Notes: a model not told the origin generated them from the sequence alone. Shown: positions 1 through 8,186, counted from the stretch's first letter. The stretch: 34,153 nucleotides of DNA from Deltaproteobacteria bacterium (GCA_023134165.1 JAGLUZ010000028.1:1-34153), one strand, 5' to 3'. A program made the numbers and translations.

Positions 1-1
1 T

Positions 2-1276
2 CTTCCTGTAGAAGAAGGAAGTACTTTCCCTTTTTTTGAGGCTCTCTATGCTGATATCGGTGATAGACAAAATATAAGTCAAGATTTAAGTACTTTCTCT
101 GCTCACCTGAAACGAACCGGCGAGGTGCTACGAGTTGCCTCAGAGAAGACGCTCGTCCTAATTGACGAGATTGGCGTTGGCACAGACCCAGCAGAGGGAA
201 GTGTTTTCTCCCTCTCAATTTTGGAGGAGCTTAGGAATAGGGGAACAGTGGCGGTCGTAACGACGCACTTAAATCTTTTAAAGGCTCACGCTGGAATTGA
301 TAAAACTTTCGAAAATGCCTCAGTTGTCTTTGACGAAGAAACACTTAGGCCCAGATATAGCCTTTGTTACGGCGTGCCTGGTGCAAGTCTCGGATTATCA
401 GTTGCAACAAGATACGGCATACCAGATGAGATTGTTTCCAGAGCTAGGGCTCGCCTCAAAGGTGATGAGGGTGCCTTTGTAGATGCTATGCGCATTATTG
501 AATCAAAGAAGGAATCACTTATAAGAACAAATGAAAATTTAGAGAAAAATCTAGCGGAAAAAGAACACGCACTTAAACGACTTAGAGATGATAGAGAAAA
601 ACTTTTAAAGAGTGCTAGAGAGAAAATAAATAAGGTCATAAAAAAATCCAAGGAAGATTTCTCTCTGATTTTAAAAGAAGCTAGGGAAGCAACTCAGAGC
701 AAAGACTTTGAAGAACTGAAGAAGATAAAGAAAAACGCTGGAAAAAAAGAAGAAAAATTAAAAGTAATCTTCTCGGCTGAAGAAAAAAAATACGTACCAT
801 CTGTAGGTGATGAGGTCCTAATCGGTGCAGGTGGTGGGGGCTGCCTCCCTGGGATAGTAACAAAGATAGATAGTACAAAGAAAAGAGCTGAGGTTTTATC
901 AAGAAATCTTAAGGTTTGGAGCGACTGGAAGAGACTTGAGTTTGTTAGGCGAGGGGTTTTAAATTCGAAAAAAATTTCCTCGGAAGTTACTAAACCTGAA
1001 AAAAATAATAATGACACAGAGAACTTTGAGAGTACACTTTCAGGTAGCGTAAATATTATTGGCCTGAGGGCTGATGAAGCGCTAGGCGTTTTAGAGAAAG
1101 CCCTTGATAACGCACACATGGATGGGGTCGGAAGGCTTGAGGTTATTCACGGTGTCGGAACAGGTGCACTAAAGCACGCAGTTGAAGAGTATTTGAAAGA
1201 CAATAAGATTGTTAGAGGTTTTAAGTCTGGTGCTGGAAGTGGAAGCTCTGCCATAACGATTGTTGAGGTTCTTTAA
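2..1276 (+). CDS. mutS2: Endonuclease MutS2, C-terminal part (5' end outside window)
   Basis: The reading frame is open from base 2, well upstream of the internal GTG at 125, so this is the 3' part (424 codons) of a longer gene. The first residues carry the MutS-family segment ADIGD followed by QDLSTFSAH. Next come the ATPase Walker B region LVLIDEIGVGTDP and TTHLNLLKA, a long charged coiled-coil-like stretch (about residues 165-265 of the fragment), a KOW-like beta segment (VGDEVLIGAGGGG), and a C-terminal Smr domain with HGVGTGAL. MutS2 is known as an anti-recombination and ribosome-rescue ATPase/nuclease. The Smr LDxR motif is replaced here (see findings). dnaG begins 17 nt downstream, suggesting co-transcription. 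The family assignment is secure; nuclease activity is uncertain. Confidence 0.95.
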   Translation, partial: LPVEEGSTFPFFEALYADIGDRQNISQDLSTFSAHLKRTGEVLRVASEKTLVLIDEIGVGTDPAEGSVFSLSILEELRNRGTVAVVTTHLNLLKAHAGIDKTFENASVVFDEETLRPRYSLCYGVPGASLGLSVATRYGIPDEIVSRARARLKGDEGAFVDAMRIIESKKESLIRTNENLEKNLAEKEHALKRLRDDREKLLKSAREKINKVIKKSKEDFSLILKEAREATQSKDFEELKKIKKNAGKKEEKLKVIFSAEEKKYVPSVGDEVLIGAGGGGCLPGIVTKIDSTKKRAEVLSRNLKVWSDWKRLEFVRRGVLNSKKISSEVTKPEKNNNDTENFESTLSGSVNIIGLRADEALGVLEKALDNAHMDGVGRLEVIHGVGTGALKHAVEEYLKDNKIVRGFKSGAGSGSSAITIVEVL

Positions 1277-1293
1277 AAAATAATTATATAGAT

Positions 1294-3075
1294 ATGATAC
1301 CAAAGGAAAAAATAGAAGAGATTCGCATGCGTGCTGATATTGTAGAGGTCGTTTCTTCCTACGTGGCTTTAAAGCGACGCGGTGCAAATCACATAGGACC
1401 GTGTCCTTTTCATAATGAAAAAACTCCGTCCTTTACTGTAAATGAGGACAAAGGAATTTACTATTGTTTTGGGTGCGGCGCTGGAGGGAACGTAATATCT
1501 TTTTTGATGAAGCACGAGGGGCTTGCTTTTCCAGAAGCTCTAAGGTCTCTTGCCAGTCGTTACGGCATTACGATTACTGAGGAAAAGAGGAGTCCTCGCG
1601 CCCAGGCAGAGGCTCGTAAAAAAAAATCAGAAGAAGATTCTATGATAGAACTCAATCGCATTGCGATGGGTTTTTTTAGAGAAAGATTAAGGTCAGAACT
1701 AGGCAACGGAGCCAGAAGTTACTTGCAGGAGCGGGGCTTTACAGGCGATATTGAAGAGGACTTCAGAATTGGACTTGCCCCAGAAGGATGGGAGGGGCTT
1801 AGCGGTTTTTTAAAGAGTAAAGGTTATGATAGAGAGCTTGCTATGAAGGCTGGGCTTCTGGGAAAAAAGGATGCTCGTTTTTTCGACCGCTTTAGAGGGC
1901 GGATAATTTTTCCTATTACAGACTTTAAGGGCAAGGTTATAGCCTTTGGTGCAAGGAGTCTTGATGGTGAAGAGCCGAAATATTTAAACTCACCGGAGAG
2001 TTCGCTCTTTAAAAAATCAGAGACGCTCTATGGGTACTTTAAAGCAAAGGACGAGATTCGAAAAAAGGAATACGTTATTGTAGTTGAAGGTTATTTTGAT
2101 GTCATTGCACTCCACAAATACGGATTTAAAAATTGTGTTGCCACTATGGGAACGGCACTAACGCCGTCTCATATCTCTAGACTTAAGCGGCAAGCAAGGA
2201 AAATTTACCTTCTCTTTGATGCTGACCATGCAGGCAAAAAAGCCGCACTTCGAGGGCTAGAGCTTTTTCTTGAGCAAGAGATAAGTGCAAAGGTTATTAC
2301 TGTCCCAGAAGGTAAGGATCCAGATGATTTTTTAAAGTCCGAGGGGGCTTCAAGTATGGAACGAGCAATCAAAGAAGCTGTACCCTTGATGGAGTTTTTC
2401 CTAAGCGATCTGGGCAGTAAGTTTAACCTAAAGACAGCTGAGGGTAAGGGAGATTTTTTAAATGAAGCCACACCTTTTTTAAAGAAAATAAAAAATGTTG
2501 CAGAGCTTGGACACTACGTAACTCTTGCCTCCTCTATGCTAGGTCTTGACGGAAAAATAATTTATGATTCAATAGGCGGTGAAGGTGTTCAGATTCCTAA
2601 AAGCGGAGACAGTAGGAATACACTTAAGGGGACAAGAAAACCTTCAGTAACAAAACTTGCAGAGCTAACCCTGCTAAAAATAATAATACTTCATCCTGAA
2701 TTTTTTGATGAAGAGGTGAAAGAAATCCGAGGTTTTTTTAATGACGAATTCTTAAAAAAGGTCTCGGATTTTGTTTGGTCGACTCTTGAGGCTTCCAAGG
2801 GTGAGGCGGGTTCAATTTTAGAGAGTGCACTTAGTAAATGTGAAAGTGTCGAAGACGAGGCTGTTAAGGGTTTTATTGCCGAGGCACTAGTTACCGATGA
2901 TAAGGGTTTTATTAATTCTCCAAAAGATATGATTGTTAGTTGCATGGAAAAGTTAAGGGCGGCTAATGGCCCTGGAGTTGTGACAAAAAAACTTTTAAAG
3001 ATATTAGAGGAAGGCGGCAAGGAAGACGTGGCGAGAGACATCATGGGTGAGCGAAAACCCACCTCAAGAAATTAA
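1294..3075 (+). CDS. dnaG: DNA primase DnaG
   Basis: Synthesises RNA primers for replication with the replicative helicase. The 593-aa length is typical. The N-terminal CHC2 zinc finger is complete (C37, H40, C58, C61 in CPFH and CFGCGAGG). The Toprim core shows E265 in VVEGYFDV, D309/D311 in FDADHAG and the DPDD metal-binding segment at about 342-345. The C-terminal helicase-binding region is present but divergent. The ATG start fits the family N-terminus (MIPKEKIEEIR), although no clear Shine-Dalgarno precedes it, so translation may depend on coupling to mutS2, 17 nt upstream. The usual macromolecular-synthesis neighbour rpoD does not follow; a corrinoid adenosyltransferase does. Confidence 0.97.
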   Translation: MIPKEKIEEIRMRADIVEVVSSYVALKRRGANHIGPCPFHNEKTPSFTVNEDKGIYYCFGCGAGGNVISFLMKHEGLAFPEALRSLASRYGITITEEKRSPRAQAEARKKKSEEDSMIELNRIAMGFFRERLRSELGNGARSYLQERGFTGDIEEDFRIGLAPEGWEGLSGFLKSKGYDRELAMKAGLLGKKDARFFDRFRGRIIFPITDFKGKVIAFGARSLDGEEPKYLNSPESSLFKKSETLYGYFKAKDEIRKKEYVIVVEGYFDVIALHKYGFKNCVATMGTALTPSHISRLKRQARKIYLLFDADHAGKKAALRGLELFLEQEISAKVITVPEGKDPDDFLKSEGASSMERAIKEAVPLMEFFLSDLGSKFNLKTAEGKGDFLNEATPFLKKIKNVAELGHYVTLASSMLGLDGKIIYDSIGGEGVQIPKSGDSRNTLKGTRKPSVTKLAELTLLKIIILHPEFFDEEVKEIRGFFNDEFLKKVSDFVWSTLEASKGEAGSILESALSKCESVEDEAVKGFIAEALVTDDKGFINSPKDMIVSCMEKLRAANGPGVVTKKLLKILEEGGKEDVARDIMGERKPTSRN

Positions 3076-3138
3076 CAAGGATGTTTTGGTAACAAAAACT
3101 TGCGCCCTTTTCTGACTGAAAAAAATGGAGGATTTTTT

Positions 3139-3705
3139 ATGGACTGCGGAGTAAAAAAAAATAATCAAAATTCAGGGCGGCTACATATTTACACCGGAGA
3201 AGGTAAGGGCAAGACCACAGCCGCATTAGGCCTTGCTCTTCGTGCAGTTGGTAGTGGTCTTCAGGTTTTGTTTCTTCAGTTCTTTAAACCAGAGGCAGAC
3301 CCTTCTGGGGAGAAAGATTTTTTTAGGGAACATAGTAAGAATATTGAATTTCTAAGGAGTACCTCAAGACATCCTTTTTTTACAGGAAAAAAGACTGATA
3401 AAGAAAAAGTCAGAGTATCTGTGAAGCAGTTATTTGATCAAGCCAAGGAAAAGATTTTTTCCAAAGAAAAAAAGATAGACCTTATTGTTTTTGATGAAAT
3501 TTTAGGTGCATTTGGTGATAATTTTTTAGAGCTTGATGAAGTGGAAAAGTTTTTGGATGAACGCCCTAAAGGTTTAGAGGTTGTCTTGACTGGTCGAGAC
3601 GCCCCAGTGGAACTAGTCCGCAGTGCAGATTACGTAACTGAGATGCTTAAGATTAAGCATCCTTTTGACTCAGGGGTAAAGGCTCGCAGGGGGATTGAAT
3701 ATTGA
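3139..3705 (+). CDS. cobO: Cob(I)alamin adenosyltransferase (CobA/CobO/BtuR type)
   Basis: Transfers the adenosyl group of ATP to reduced corrinoid, giving adenosylcobalamin precursors, in the cytoplasm. The P-loop GEGKGKTT sits at residues 20-27 and the acidic LIVFDEI segment at about 115-121, both hallmarks of this family; the 188-aa length is normal. I chose the ATG at 3139 because GGAGG (3127-3131) lies 7 nt upstream. A longer frame from a TTG at 3100 has no such site. The stop shares bases with the next gene's frame, so the two are probably translated together. The pairing with a CobC-like phosphatase supports corrinoid assembly or salvage. Confidence 0.92.
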   Translation: MDCGVKKNNQNSGRLHIYTGEGKGKTTAALGLALRAVGSGLQVLFLQFFKPEADPSGEKDFFREHSKNIEFLRSTSRHPFFTGKKTDKEKVRVSVKQLFDQAKEKIFSKEKKIDLIVFDEILGAFGDNFLELDEVEKFLDERPKGLEVVLTGRDAPVELVRSADYVTEMLKIKHPFDSGVKARRGIEY

Positions 3706-3716
3706 AGGAAGTAAAA

Positions 3717-4346
3717 GTGACTAGGCTCTATCTAGCCAGACATGGTCAGGTTGAGAACCACCACGAGTTTAGGTATAACGGACACACTGACGTTGACATT
3801 ACCGAGCTTGGTCTTAAACAGATGAACCAACTTGCTGATTTTTTTACTGGTAAAAAAATTACAGCCCTTTATTCAAGTGACCTTATGCGTTCAGTCAAGG
3901 GGGTTGAGATTATAGGCAAAGCGCTCACACTGCCTTTTGAAAAACTCCCAGAGCTTCGTGAGCTTCATCTTGGTCGGTGGGAGGGGCTTACACGATCCGA
4001 AGCAATAGAGCTTTATCCAGATGAGGCGCATATGAATTTCTCTGACCTCGCTAAGAACAAACTGCAAGGCGGGGAAAGTTTCCAAGAGTTGAGTACGCGT
4101 GTTTTACCTGTGATTGAAAAAATAGTTAAAGCTCACGCTGGTGAAGAGGTATGTATTATCGCACACGGCGGAGTGAATAGAATAATCCTGGCTGAGGCAA
4201 TAGGGATGCCACTTGAAAATTTTTTTAGGATTGAACAGGACTATGGTGGCCTAAATATAATTGATTTCTTCTCTGACGGTAATACCGTTGTGAAGATGCT
4301 AAACAGCGGCCCAAATCAAAAAATGGGCGAGACTTTTATTTATTAG
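3717..4346 (+). CDS. Histidine phosphatase family protein (CobC/phosphoglycerate mutase-like)
   Basis: The N-terminal LARHG motif gives the phospho-acceptor histidine (H9), and the second catalytic histidine is in IIAHGGVNR near the C-terminus. ELRELHLGRWEG is typical of the alpha-ribazole phosphatase/phosphoglycerate mutase branch. Adjacency to the corrinoid adenosyltransferase favours alpha-ribazole-5'-phosphate phosphatase (CobC), but that is inference from context. The GTG at 3717 is preferred because AAGGA lies 7 nt upstream and the protein then begins MTRLYLARHG. The frame is also open from a TTG at 3702 that overlaps the previous stop. A diverged copy of this gene's last bases occurs at 5198 (see findings). 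Confidence 0.85.
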   Translation: MTRLYLARHGQVENHHEFRYNGHTDVDITELGLKQMNQLADFFTGKKITALYSSDLMRSVKGVEIIGKALTLPFEKLPELRELHLGRWEGLTRSEAIELYPDEAHMNFSDLAKNKLQGGESFQELSTRVLPVIEKIVKAHAGEEVCIIAHGGVNRIILAEAIGMPLENFFRIEQDYGGLNIIDFFSDGNTVVKMLNSGPNQKMGETFIY

Positions 4347-4365
4347 GGCAAGGCCTGTTGAAATC
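4323..4365 (+). repeat. Direct repeat copy A: phosphatase 3' end and hairpin left arm
   Basis: The last 23 bases before the final stop base of the phosphatase gene (4323-4345) recur at 5198-5220 with two mismatches. A second matching block (4354-4365, CCTGTTGAAATC) recurs at 5240-5251 with two mismatches. The copies flank the orphan membrane-protein gene. Confidence 0.6.
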
Positions 4366-4387
4366 GTAGCATGATTTCAACAGGCCT
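4351..4387. repeat. Perfect 15-bp inverted repeat (hairpin, 7-nt loop)
   Basis: The arms 4351-4365 (AGGCCTGTTGAAATC) and 4373-4387 are exact reverse complements around a 7-nt loop. The hairpin lies between the convergent phosphatase (+) and membrane-protein (-) genes. No U-tract follows on either strand, so it is not a canonical intrinsic terminator. It could still protect or end both transcripts, or be a remnant of a mobile palindromic element. Confidence 0.75.
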
Positions 4388-4474
4388 GTAATACGACGGT
4401 TGAGTTTATAAGAGTCGTTTTGGTGTCTATTTTTTATGTTTTAAAGTTAGATTTTTGCAACTCAACGAAAACGT

Positions 4475-4963
4475 CTATGCTCTTAAATCTATTATACATA
4501 CTTTAAATGAGCGCCAAAAAAAGAATAGGCTGGCTATTAGTATAGCTGTAACAACCATAGCTCCAATAAGTGACCACATCGCTGGTTGTGGAATCCAAGG
4601 TATCCATGCACTTAGAGCAATACCAGCCGCTGTTGTGGTTAGTATTCCAGCTGTTAATACTAGGGCCTCTATATTCCTAGTAAAGTTTTGGAATTCACCT
4701 GAGCAAAGGTCTCTGTTCATCTCCTCCTTTGTTAAACCTTCAAGCATACATTCATAATATTTTCTTGCAAAATATACTGCTAACATTAAAGCGATAGTTG
4801 CTATGCCAGAAGCTATTGCCGTAAGAAGCATAAGTGCAGGAGAAAGATAGGCTAACCAGAAAGAGCCATTTAAAAAAGCGGCAACTGTACACAACGCTAT
4901 GGCTACTGCAAATGCTGTTATTGCAGCATATAAAGATAGTTTTAGGCTACTGTCATCACACAT
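4475..4963 (-). CDS. Hypothetical four-helix membrane protein
   Basis: I do not recognise this 162-aa protein. It has about four predicted membrane helices (roughly residues 9-31, 38-65, 97-119 and 127-150). Between helices 2 and 3 is a polar loop of about 30 residues (KYYECMLEGLTKEEMNRDLC), and the tail is short (FKVCIIDLRA). Cysteines are frequent for its size (C2, C25, C72, C87, C156). A strong ribosome binding site (AGGAGG, 7-nt spacing) precedes the ATG, supporting a real gene. It lies alone on the minus strand in an AT-rich patch between core genes, flanked by direct-repeat relics, so recent acquisition is plausible. Confidence 0.7.
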   Translation of the reverse strand: MCDDSSLKLSLYAAITAFAVAIALCTVAAFLNGSFWLAYLSPALMLLTAIASGIATIALMLAVYFARKYYECMLEGLTKEEMNRDLCSGEFQNFTRNIEALVLTAGILTTTAAGIALSAWIPWIPQPAMWSLIGAMVVTAILIASLFFFWRSFKVCIIDLRA

Positions 4964-5316
4964 AAATATTCCTCCTCTATTTAATTAGATAATTATTTTG
5001 GTCTGACTAGACCCGATCTATTAAAAGTTATTATAATTATTGTAAATACAGAAATAAATTAATAAAATACTAAGTTTAAGGTACATCTTTAAGCTGAACT
5101 TGTCAATATTTATAGCTTTTAGTTTAATTCTAATCGAGGGTGATGCTGCATAATTATGAGAATTAACATGTAAGTAATACGGTACTCTAACTATGAGATG
5201 GGAGAGATTTTTATTTATTAATTGAAAAGAACGCTCCTACCTGTTAATATCTTTAAGTAAATATTTCCTTTAATAATTCAAATTAAAATATATTTTATTC
5301 ACCTTAAGGATTATCT
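4964..5316. other. AT-rich intergenic stretch with gene relic
   Basis: This stretch is markedly more AT-rich than its surroundings and holds no convincing gene. It must contain the promoter of the minus-strand membrane protein and of the comM gene, but I could not pick out unambiguous -35/-10 pairs. It contains the repeat copy at 5198-5251. Confidence 0.5.
5198..5251 (+). pseudogene. Direct repeat copy B: relic of the phosphatase 3' end
   Basis: Read in the phosphatase frame this encodes MGEIFIY plus a TAA stop, against MGETFIY plus TAG at the end of the intact gene. Upstream similarity fades after a few residues. A further 12-nt block matches the hairpin left arm after a gap. This fits a decayed duplication, but the run is short and AT-rich. 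Confidence 0.4.
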
Positions 5317-6852
5317 ATGCATGCAAGGGTTCAAAGTTGTGCACTTCTTGGAATTGACGCATACCCAGTTGATGTTGAGATTGATGTGGCTGGCGGTTTG
5401 CCTACTTTTGCAACTGTTGGTTTGCCAGACAGTGCGGTAAAGGAGAGCAAGGACCGCGTCAGGAGTGCTATAAAAAATTCTGGTTATTACTTTCCAAACG
5501 GTCGTGTGACTGTAAATCTTGCTCCTGCGAATATAAAAAAAGAAGGAACCCTTTTTGACCTCCCAGTTGCTGTTGGCATACTCACTGCCGAGCGAATTAT
5601 AAAATGCAAGAATTTAGATGATTATTTAATCCTTGGTGAGCTTTCGCTTGACGGAAAAGTTCGCGCTGTTAGAGGTGCGCTCTCGGTAGCTGTTACAGCG
5701 GCTCGGACTGGAAAAAAACTCCTACTCCCAAAGGAGAATGCAAAGGAAGCCGCCCTAGTTCAAGGCTTAGAGGTGAGAGGGGTTGAGAATTTATCTGAGA
5801 TCGTTGAATTTCTAAACGGGGATACCGAGATTGAATTAACGAAGGTTGATATAACTTCTTACTTTGAAAGAGAAGATTCTTCGCTCGTAGATTTAAGCGA
5901 AGTTAAAGGTCAAGAGCACGTAAAGCGAGCCCTAGAGGTCGCCGCCGCTGGAGGGCATAATATGCTCTTAATTGGTCCGCCGGGTTCTGGAAAGACTATG
6001 CTCGCACGAAGGTTGCCGGGTATACTTCCTGCGATGAACCTAGAGGAGGCAATTGAAACCACAAAGGTTCACAGCGTTGCTGGGGTTCTAACAAATGGAA
6101 GTGACCTTATTACGGAGCGTCCCTTTCGCTCACCGCACCACACAATCTCAGATGCAGGCCTTATTGGAGGTGGTCAAATCCCAAGACCTGGTGAGGTTAG
6201 TCTCTCAAATAACGGCGTGCTTTTTTTGGATGAAGTCCCAGAGTTTAAGAAAAATGTTTTAGAGGTTCTTCGGCAACCTGTTGAAGACGGCTCGGTTACA
6301 ATATCAAGGGCTGCGATATCACTGACCTATCCCTCAAGTTTTATGCTCATCTGTGCGATGAACCCGTGTCCGTGTGGTTTTCAAGGCACTCCGGGGAAGG
6401 ACTGCACTTGCACCCCGCCGATGGTAAAGCGTTATAGGAATAAATTATCAGGTCCGCTTATTGATAGAATCGATATTCACTGCGATGTGCCTGCTCTGCG
6501 TTTTAGGGAACTTGACGGAAAGAGAAGTGGGGAACCTTCAAAGGCTGTGAAGGAGAGGGTTCTAAAAGCTCGCACAATTCAAGAGAGAAGATTTTTGAAC
6601 GGAAAAGTAAAGGGGATTTATTCTAATAGTGATATGACGGCAAGGCAGATAAAAGAATTCTGCGCAACGGACGCAAAGGGAAGTGCTTTGCTTGAGGTTG
6701 CGGTAAATAAACTTGGCCTCTCGGCCAGAGCATACACGCGCGTCCTTAAAGTTGCCCGCACCATTGCCGACCTAGAAGGCAAAATTAATATCGAGAACCA
6801 CCACTTGTCAGAGGCAATTCAGTACCGAACCCTTGATAGGGAAAATTTTTAG
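5317..6852 (+). CDS. comM: ComM/YifB family Mg-chelatase-like AAA+ ATPase
   Basis: A 511-aa protein with the full YifB architecture: an N-terminal ChlI-like Lon-fold domain (GLPTFATVGLPD, VTVNLAPA), then an AAA+ core with Walker A GPPGSGKT (220-227) and Walker B GVLFLDEVPEF. A cysteine-rich insert (NPCPCGF ... CTCTPP) follows, and the Mg_chelatase C domain ends at about residue 505. In naturally competent bacteria ComM is a hexameric helicase that drives branch migration during integration of incoming DNA; the gene is widespread in non-competent bacteria too. AAGGA precedes the ATG by a short spacer. The gene stands alone after the AT-rich patch and is followed 33 nt later by the MDR oxidoreductase. 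Confidence 0.95.
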   Translation: MHARVQSCALLGIDAYPVDVEIDVAGGLPTFATVGLPDSAVKESKDRVRSAIKNSGYYFPNGRVTVNLAPANIKKEGTLFDLPVAVGILTAERIIKCKNLDDYLILGELSLDGKVRAVRGALSVAVTAARTGKKLLLPKENAKEAALVQGLEVRGVENLSEIVEFLNGDTEIELTKVDITSYFEREDSSLVDLSEVKGQEHVKRALEVAAAGGHNMLLIGPPGSGKTMLARRLPGILPAMNLEEAIETTKVHSVAGVLTNGSDLITERPFRSPHHTISDAGLIGGGQIPRPGEVSLSNNGVLFLDEVPEFKKNVLEVLRQPVEDGSVTISRAAISLTYPSSFMLICAMNPCPCGFQGTPGKDCTCTPPMVKRYRNKLSGPLIDRIDIHCDVPALRFRELDGKRSGEPSKAVKERVLKARTIQERRFLNGKVKGIYSNSDMTARQIKEFCATDAKGSALLEVAVNKLGLSARAYTRVLKVARTIADLEGKINIENHHLSEAIQYRTLDRENF

Positions 6853-6885
6853 GTTTTCGTCTCAAAGCAATCCTGGAGAAAACTT

Positions 6886-7866
6886 ATGAAAGCGATTGTA
6901 TATGAAAGATATGGCTCTCCTGATGTTCTTGAATTAAAGGAAGTAGAAAAACCCACACCAAAGGATTATGAAGTTCTTGTAAAAATCTATGCCGCATCAA
7001 TAAATTCATGGGATTTTGATCTCCTCAGAGGCGTACCTTTTTTGAATCGCTTATTCGGAGGGCTTTTAAAACCAAAGCATAAGATTTTAGGAGCTGACGT
7101 GGCGGGGCGAGTTGAAGCAGTTGGCAAAGACGTAAAAATTTTAAAAGTTGGTGATGAGGTTTACGGCGACTTATGCAAGTCTGGTTGGGGTGCTTTTGCT
7201 GAGTATGTCTCTGCTCCAGAAGACGCATTGGCTAAAAAGCCCGCAGGTTTGACATTTGAAGAGGCCGCGGCCGTACCTCAAGCCGCAGTGATTGCTTTGC
7301 AGGGGTTTCAAGATAAAGGTCAGGTTTATGAAGGACAAAAAGTTTTGATCAATGGTGCGGGCGGAGGTGCCGGCACTTTTTCAGTCCAACTTGCCAAACT
7401 ATTCGGGGCTAAGGTAACTGGCGTAGATAGTGTTGGAAAATTGGATACGATGCGCTCTATTGGAGCTGACGCTGTAATTGACTACACCAAAGTTGACTAC
7501 ACCAAAACAGGGGAGCGTTATGATTTGATCATTGATCATGCGGCATATCACTCAATCTCTGATTATAGGCGTGTTTTAAATCCTAAAGGAATTTTTACTT
7601 TAGTTGGCGGTTCTACGGTTTTAGTCTTTAAAACTATTTTTTTCGGGTTGTTAATATCCATGGTAAGCAACAAGAAGATGGGTGTTCAGATTTATAAGCC
7701 AAAGAAGAAAGATCTTGATTTTTTAAGAGAAAAACTTGAAACTGGCAAGCTTAAACCTGTTATAGACAAAACTTATCCGTTAAATGAGACCTCCAAGGCT
7801 CTTCGTTATTTTGGAACCGGCGACGTTAAGGGAAAGTTGGTTATAACCATAGGGAACGATTTCTGA
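6886..7866 (+). CDS. NAD(P)-dependent MDR oxidoreductase (quinone oxidoreductase-like)
   Basis: A 326-aa medium-chain dehydrogenase/reductase: a GroES-like N-terminal half with LGADVAGRVEAVG and VGDEVYGD, then a Rossmann nucleotide-binding half starting at INGAGGGAGTFSVQLAK (about 155-170). It lacks the cysteine cluster of zinc-containing alcohol dehydrogenases, so it belongs to the zinc-free, quinone oxidoreductase-like branch. The substrate cannot be told from sequence. TGGAGAA precedes the ATG at a normal distance. The gene-poor stretch that follows ends in a terminator. Confidence 0.88.
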   Translation: MKAIVYERYGSPDVLELKEVEKPTPKDYEVLVKIYAASINSWDFDLLRGVPFLNRLFGGLLKPKHKILGADVAGRVEAVGKDVKILKVGDEVYGDLCKSGWGAFAEYVSAPEDALAKKPAGLTFEEAAAVPQAAVIALQGFQDKGQVYEGQKVLINGAGGGAGTFSVQLAKLFGAKVTGVDSVGKLDTMRSIGADAVIDYTKVDYTKTGERYDLIIDHAAYHSISDYRRVLNPKGIFTLVGGSTVLVFKTIFFGLLISMVSNKKMGVQIYKPKKKDLDFLREKLETGKLKPVIDKTYPLNETSKALRYFGTGDVKGKLVITIGNDF

Positions 7867-8113
7867 GGTCATTTGTTTTAAGCCTCCTAGGGTATTAATT
7901 TTATATTCGTCAGCCTCCTATCTACTTATCTTAATACTTGATAATATGACAATTATTGATCTTGATTTTTGGGTAAGTACGAGAAAGAAAAACTTAGAAT
8001 TACAAAGATTAAGATACCTAAAGTTGATAAAAAAAGAGATTTGTTTACGTAGAAGATAAGCTAGTGAAGGTGAATTGAGTAGATTTTTATTATTAAGGAA
8101 TAGATGGTATCAG
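7867..8113. other. Non-coding stretch between MDR gene and terminator
   Basis: There is no convincing gene. A 37-codon frame (7946-8059) lacks a ribosome binding site. The sequence is AT-rich and ends in a terminator, so it may be a long 3' untranslated region or a small RNA; neither can be shown here. Confidence 0.4.
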
Positions 8114-8141
8114 GGTCGGCAGTTTTTTGCTGGCCTTTTTT
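8114..8141 (+). terminator. Rho-independent terminator
   Basis: GGTCGGC (8114-8120) pairs with GCTGGCC (8129-8135), with two G-U wobbles and an 8-nt loop, followed by six T. It lies about 250 nt after the MDR stop and 45 nt before the cysteine desulfurase start. Confidence 0.75.
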
Positions 8142-8186
8142 CTTTGAATTGCAAAGGCTATCTATTTGATGGTAAAGTATTAAGCT

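Noticed and set aside
3100-3138. Upstream TTG extension of the adenosyltransferase
   Set aside because: The extra residues are unlike the family, whereas ATG 3139 has GGAGG at ideal spacing.
4455-4757. 100-codon open frame on the plus strand
   Set aside because: It lies opposite the membrane-protein gene, has no ribosome site and its translation looks like a shadow; the minus-strand gene has a strong site and coherent helices.
7480-7509. Tandem near-repeat encoding DYTKVDYTK in the MDR gene
   Set aside because: The VIDYTxxDYT pattern is usual for this family at this position, so it is not a recent duplication.
7946-8059. 37-codon frame in the non-coding stretch
   Set aside because: No ribosome site, no overlap with a neighbour and no recognisable features; likely chance.
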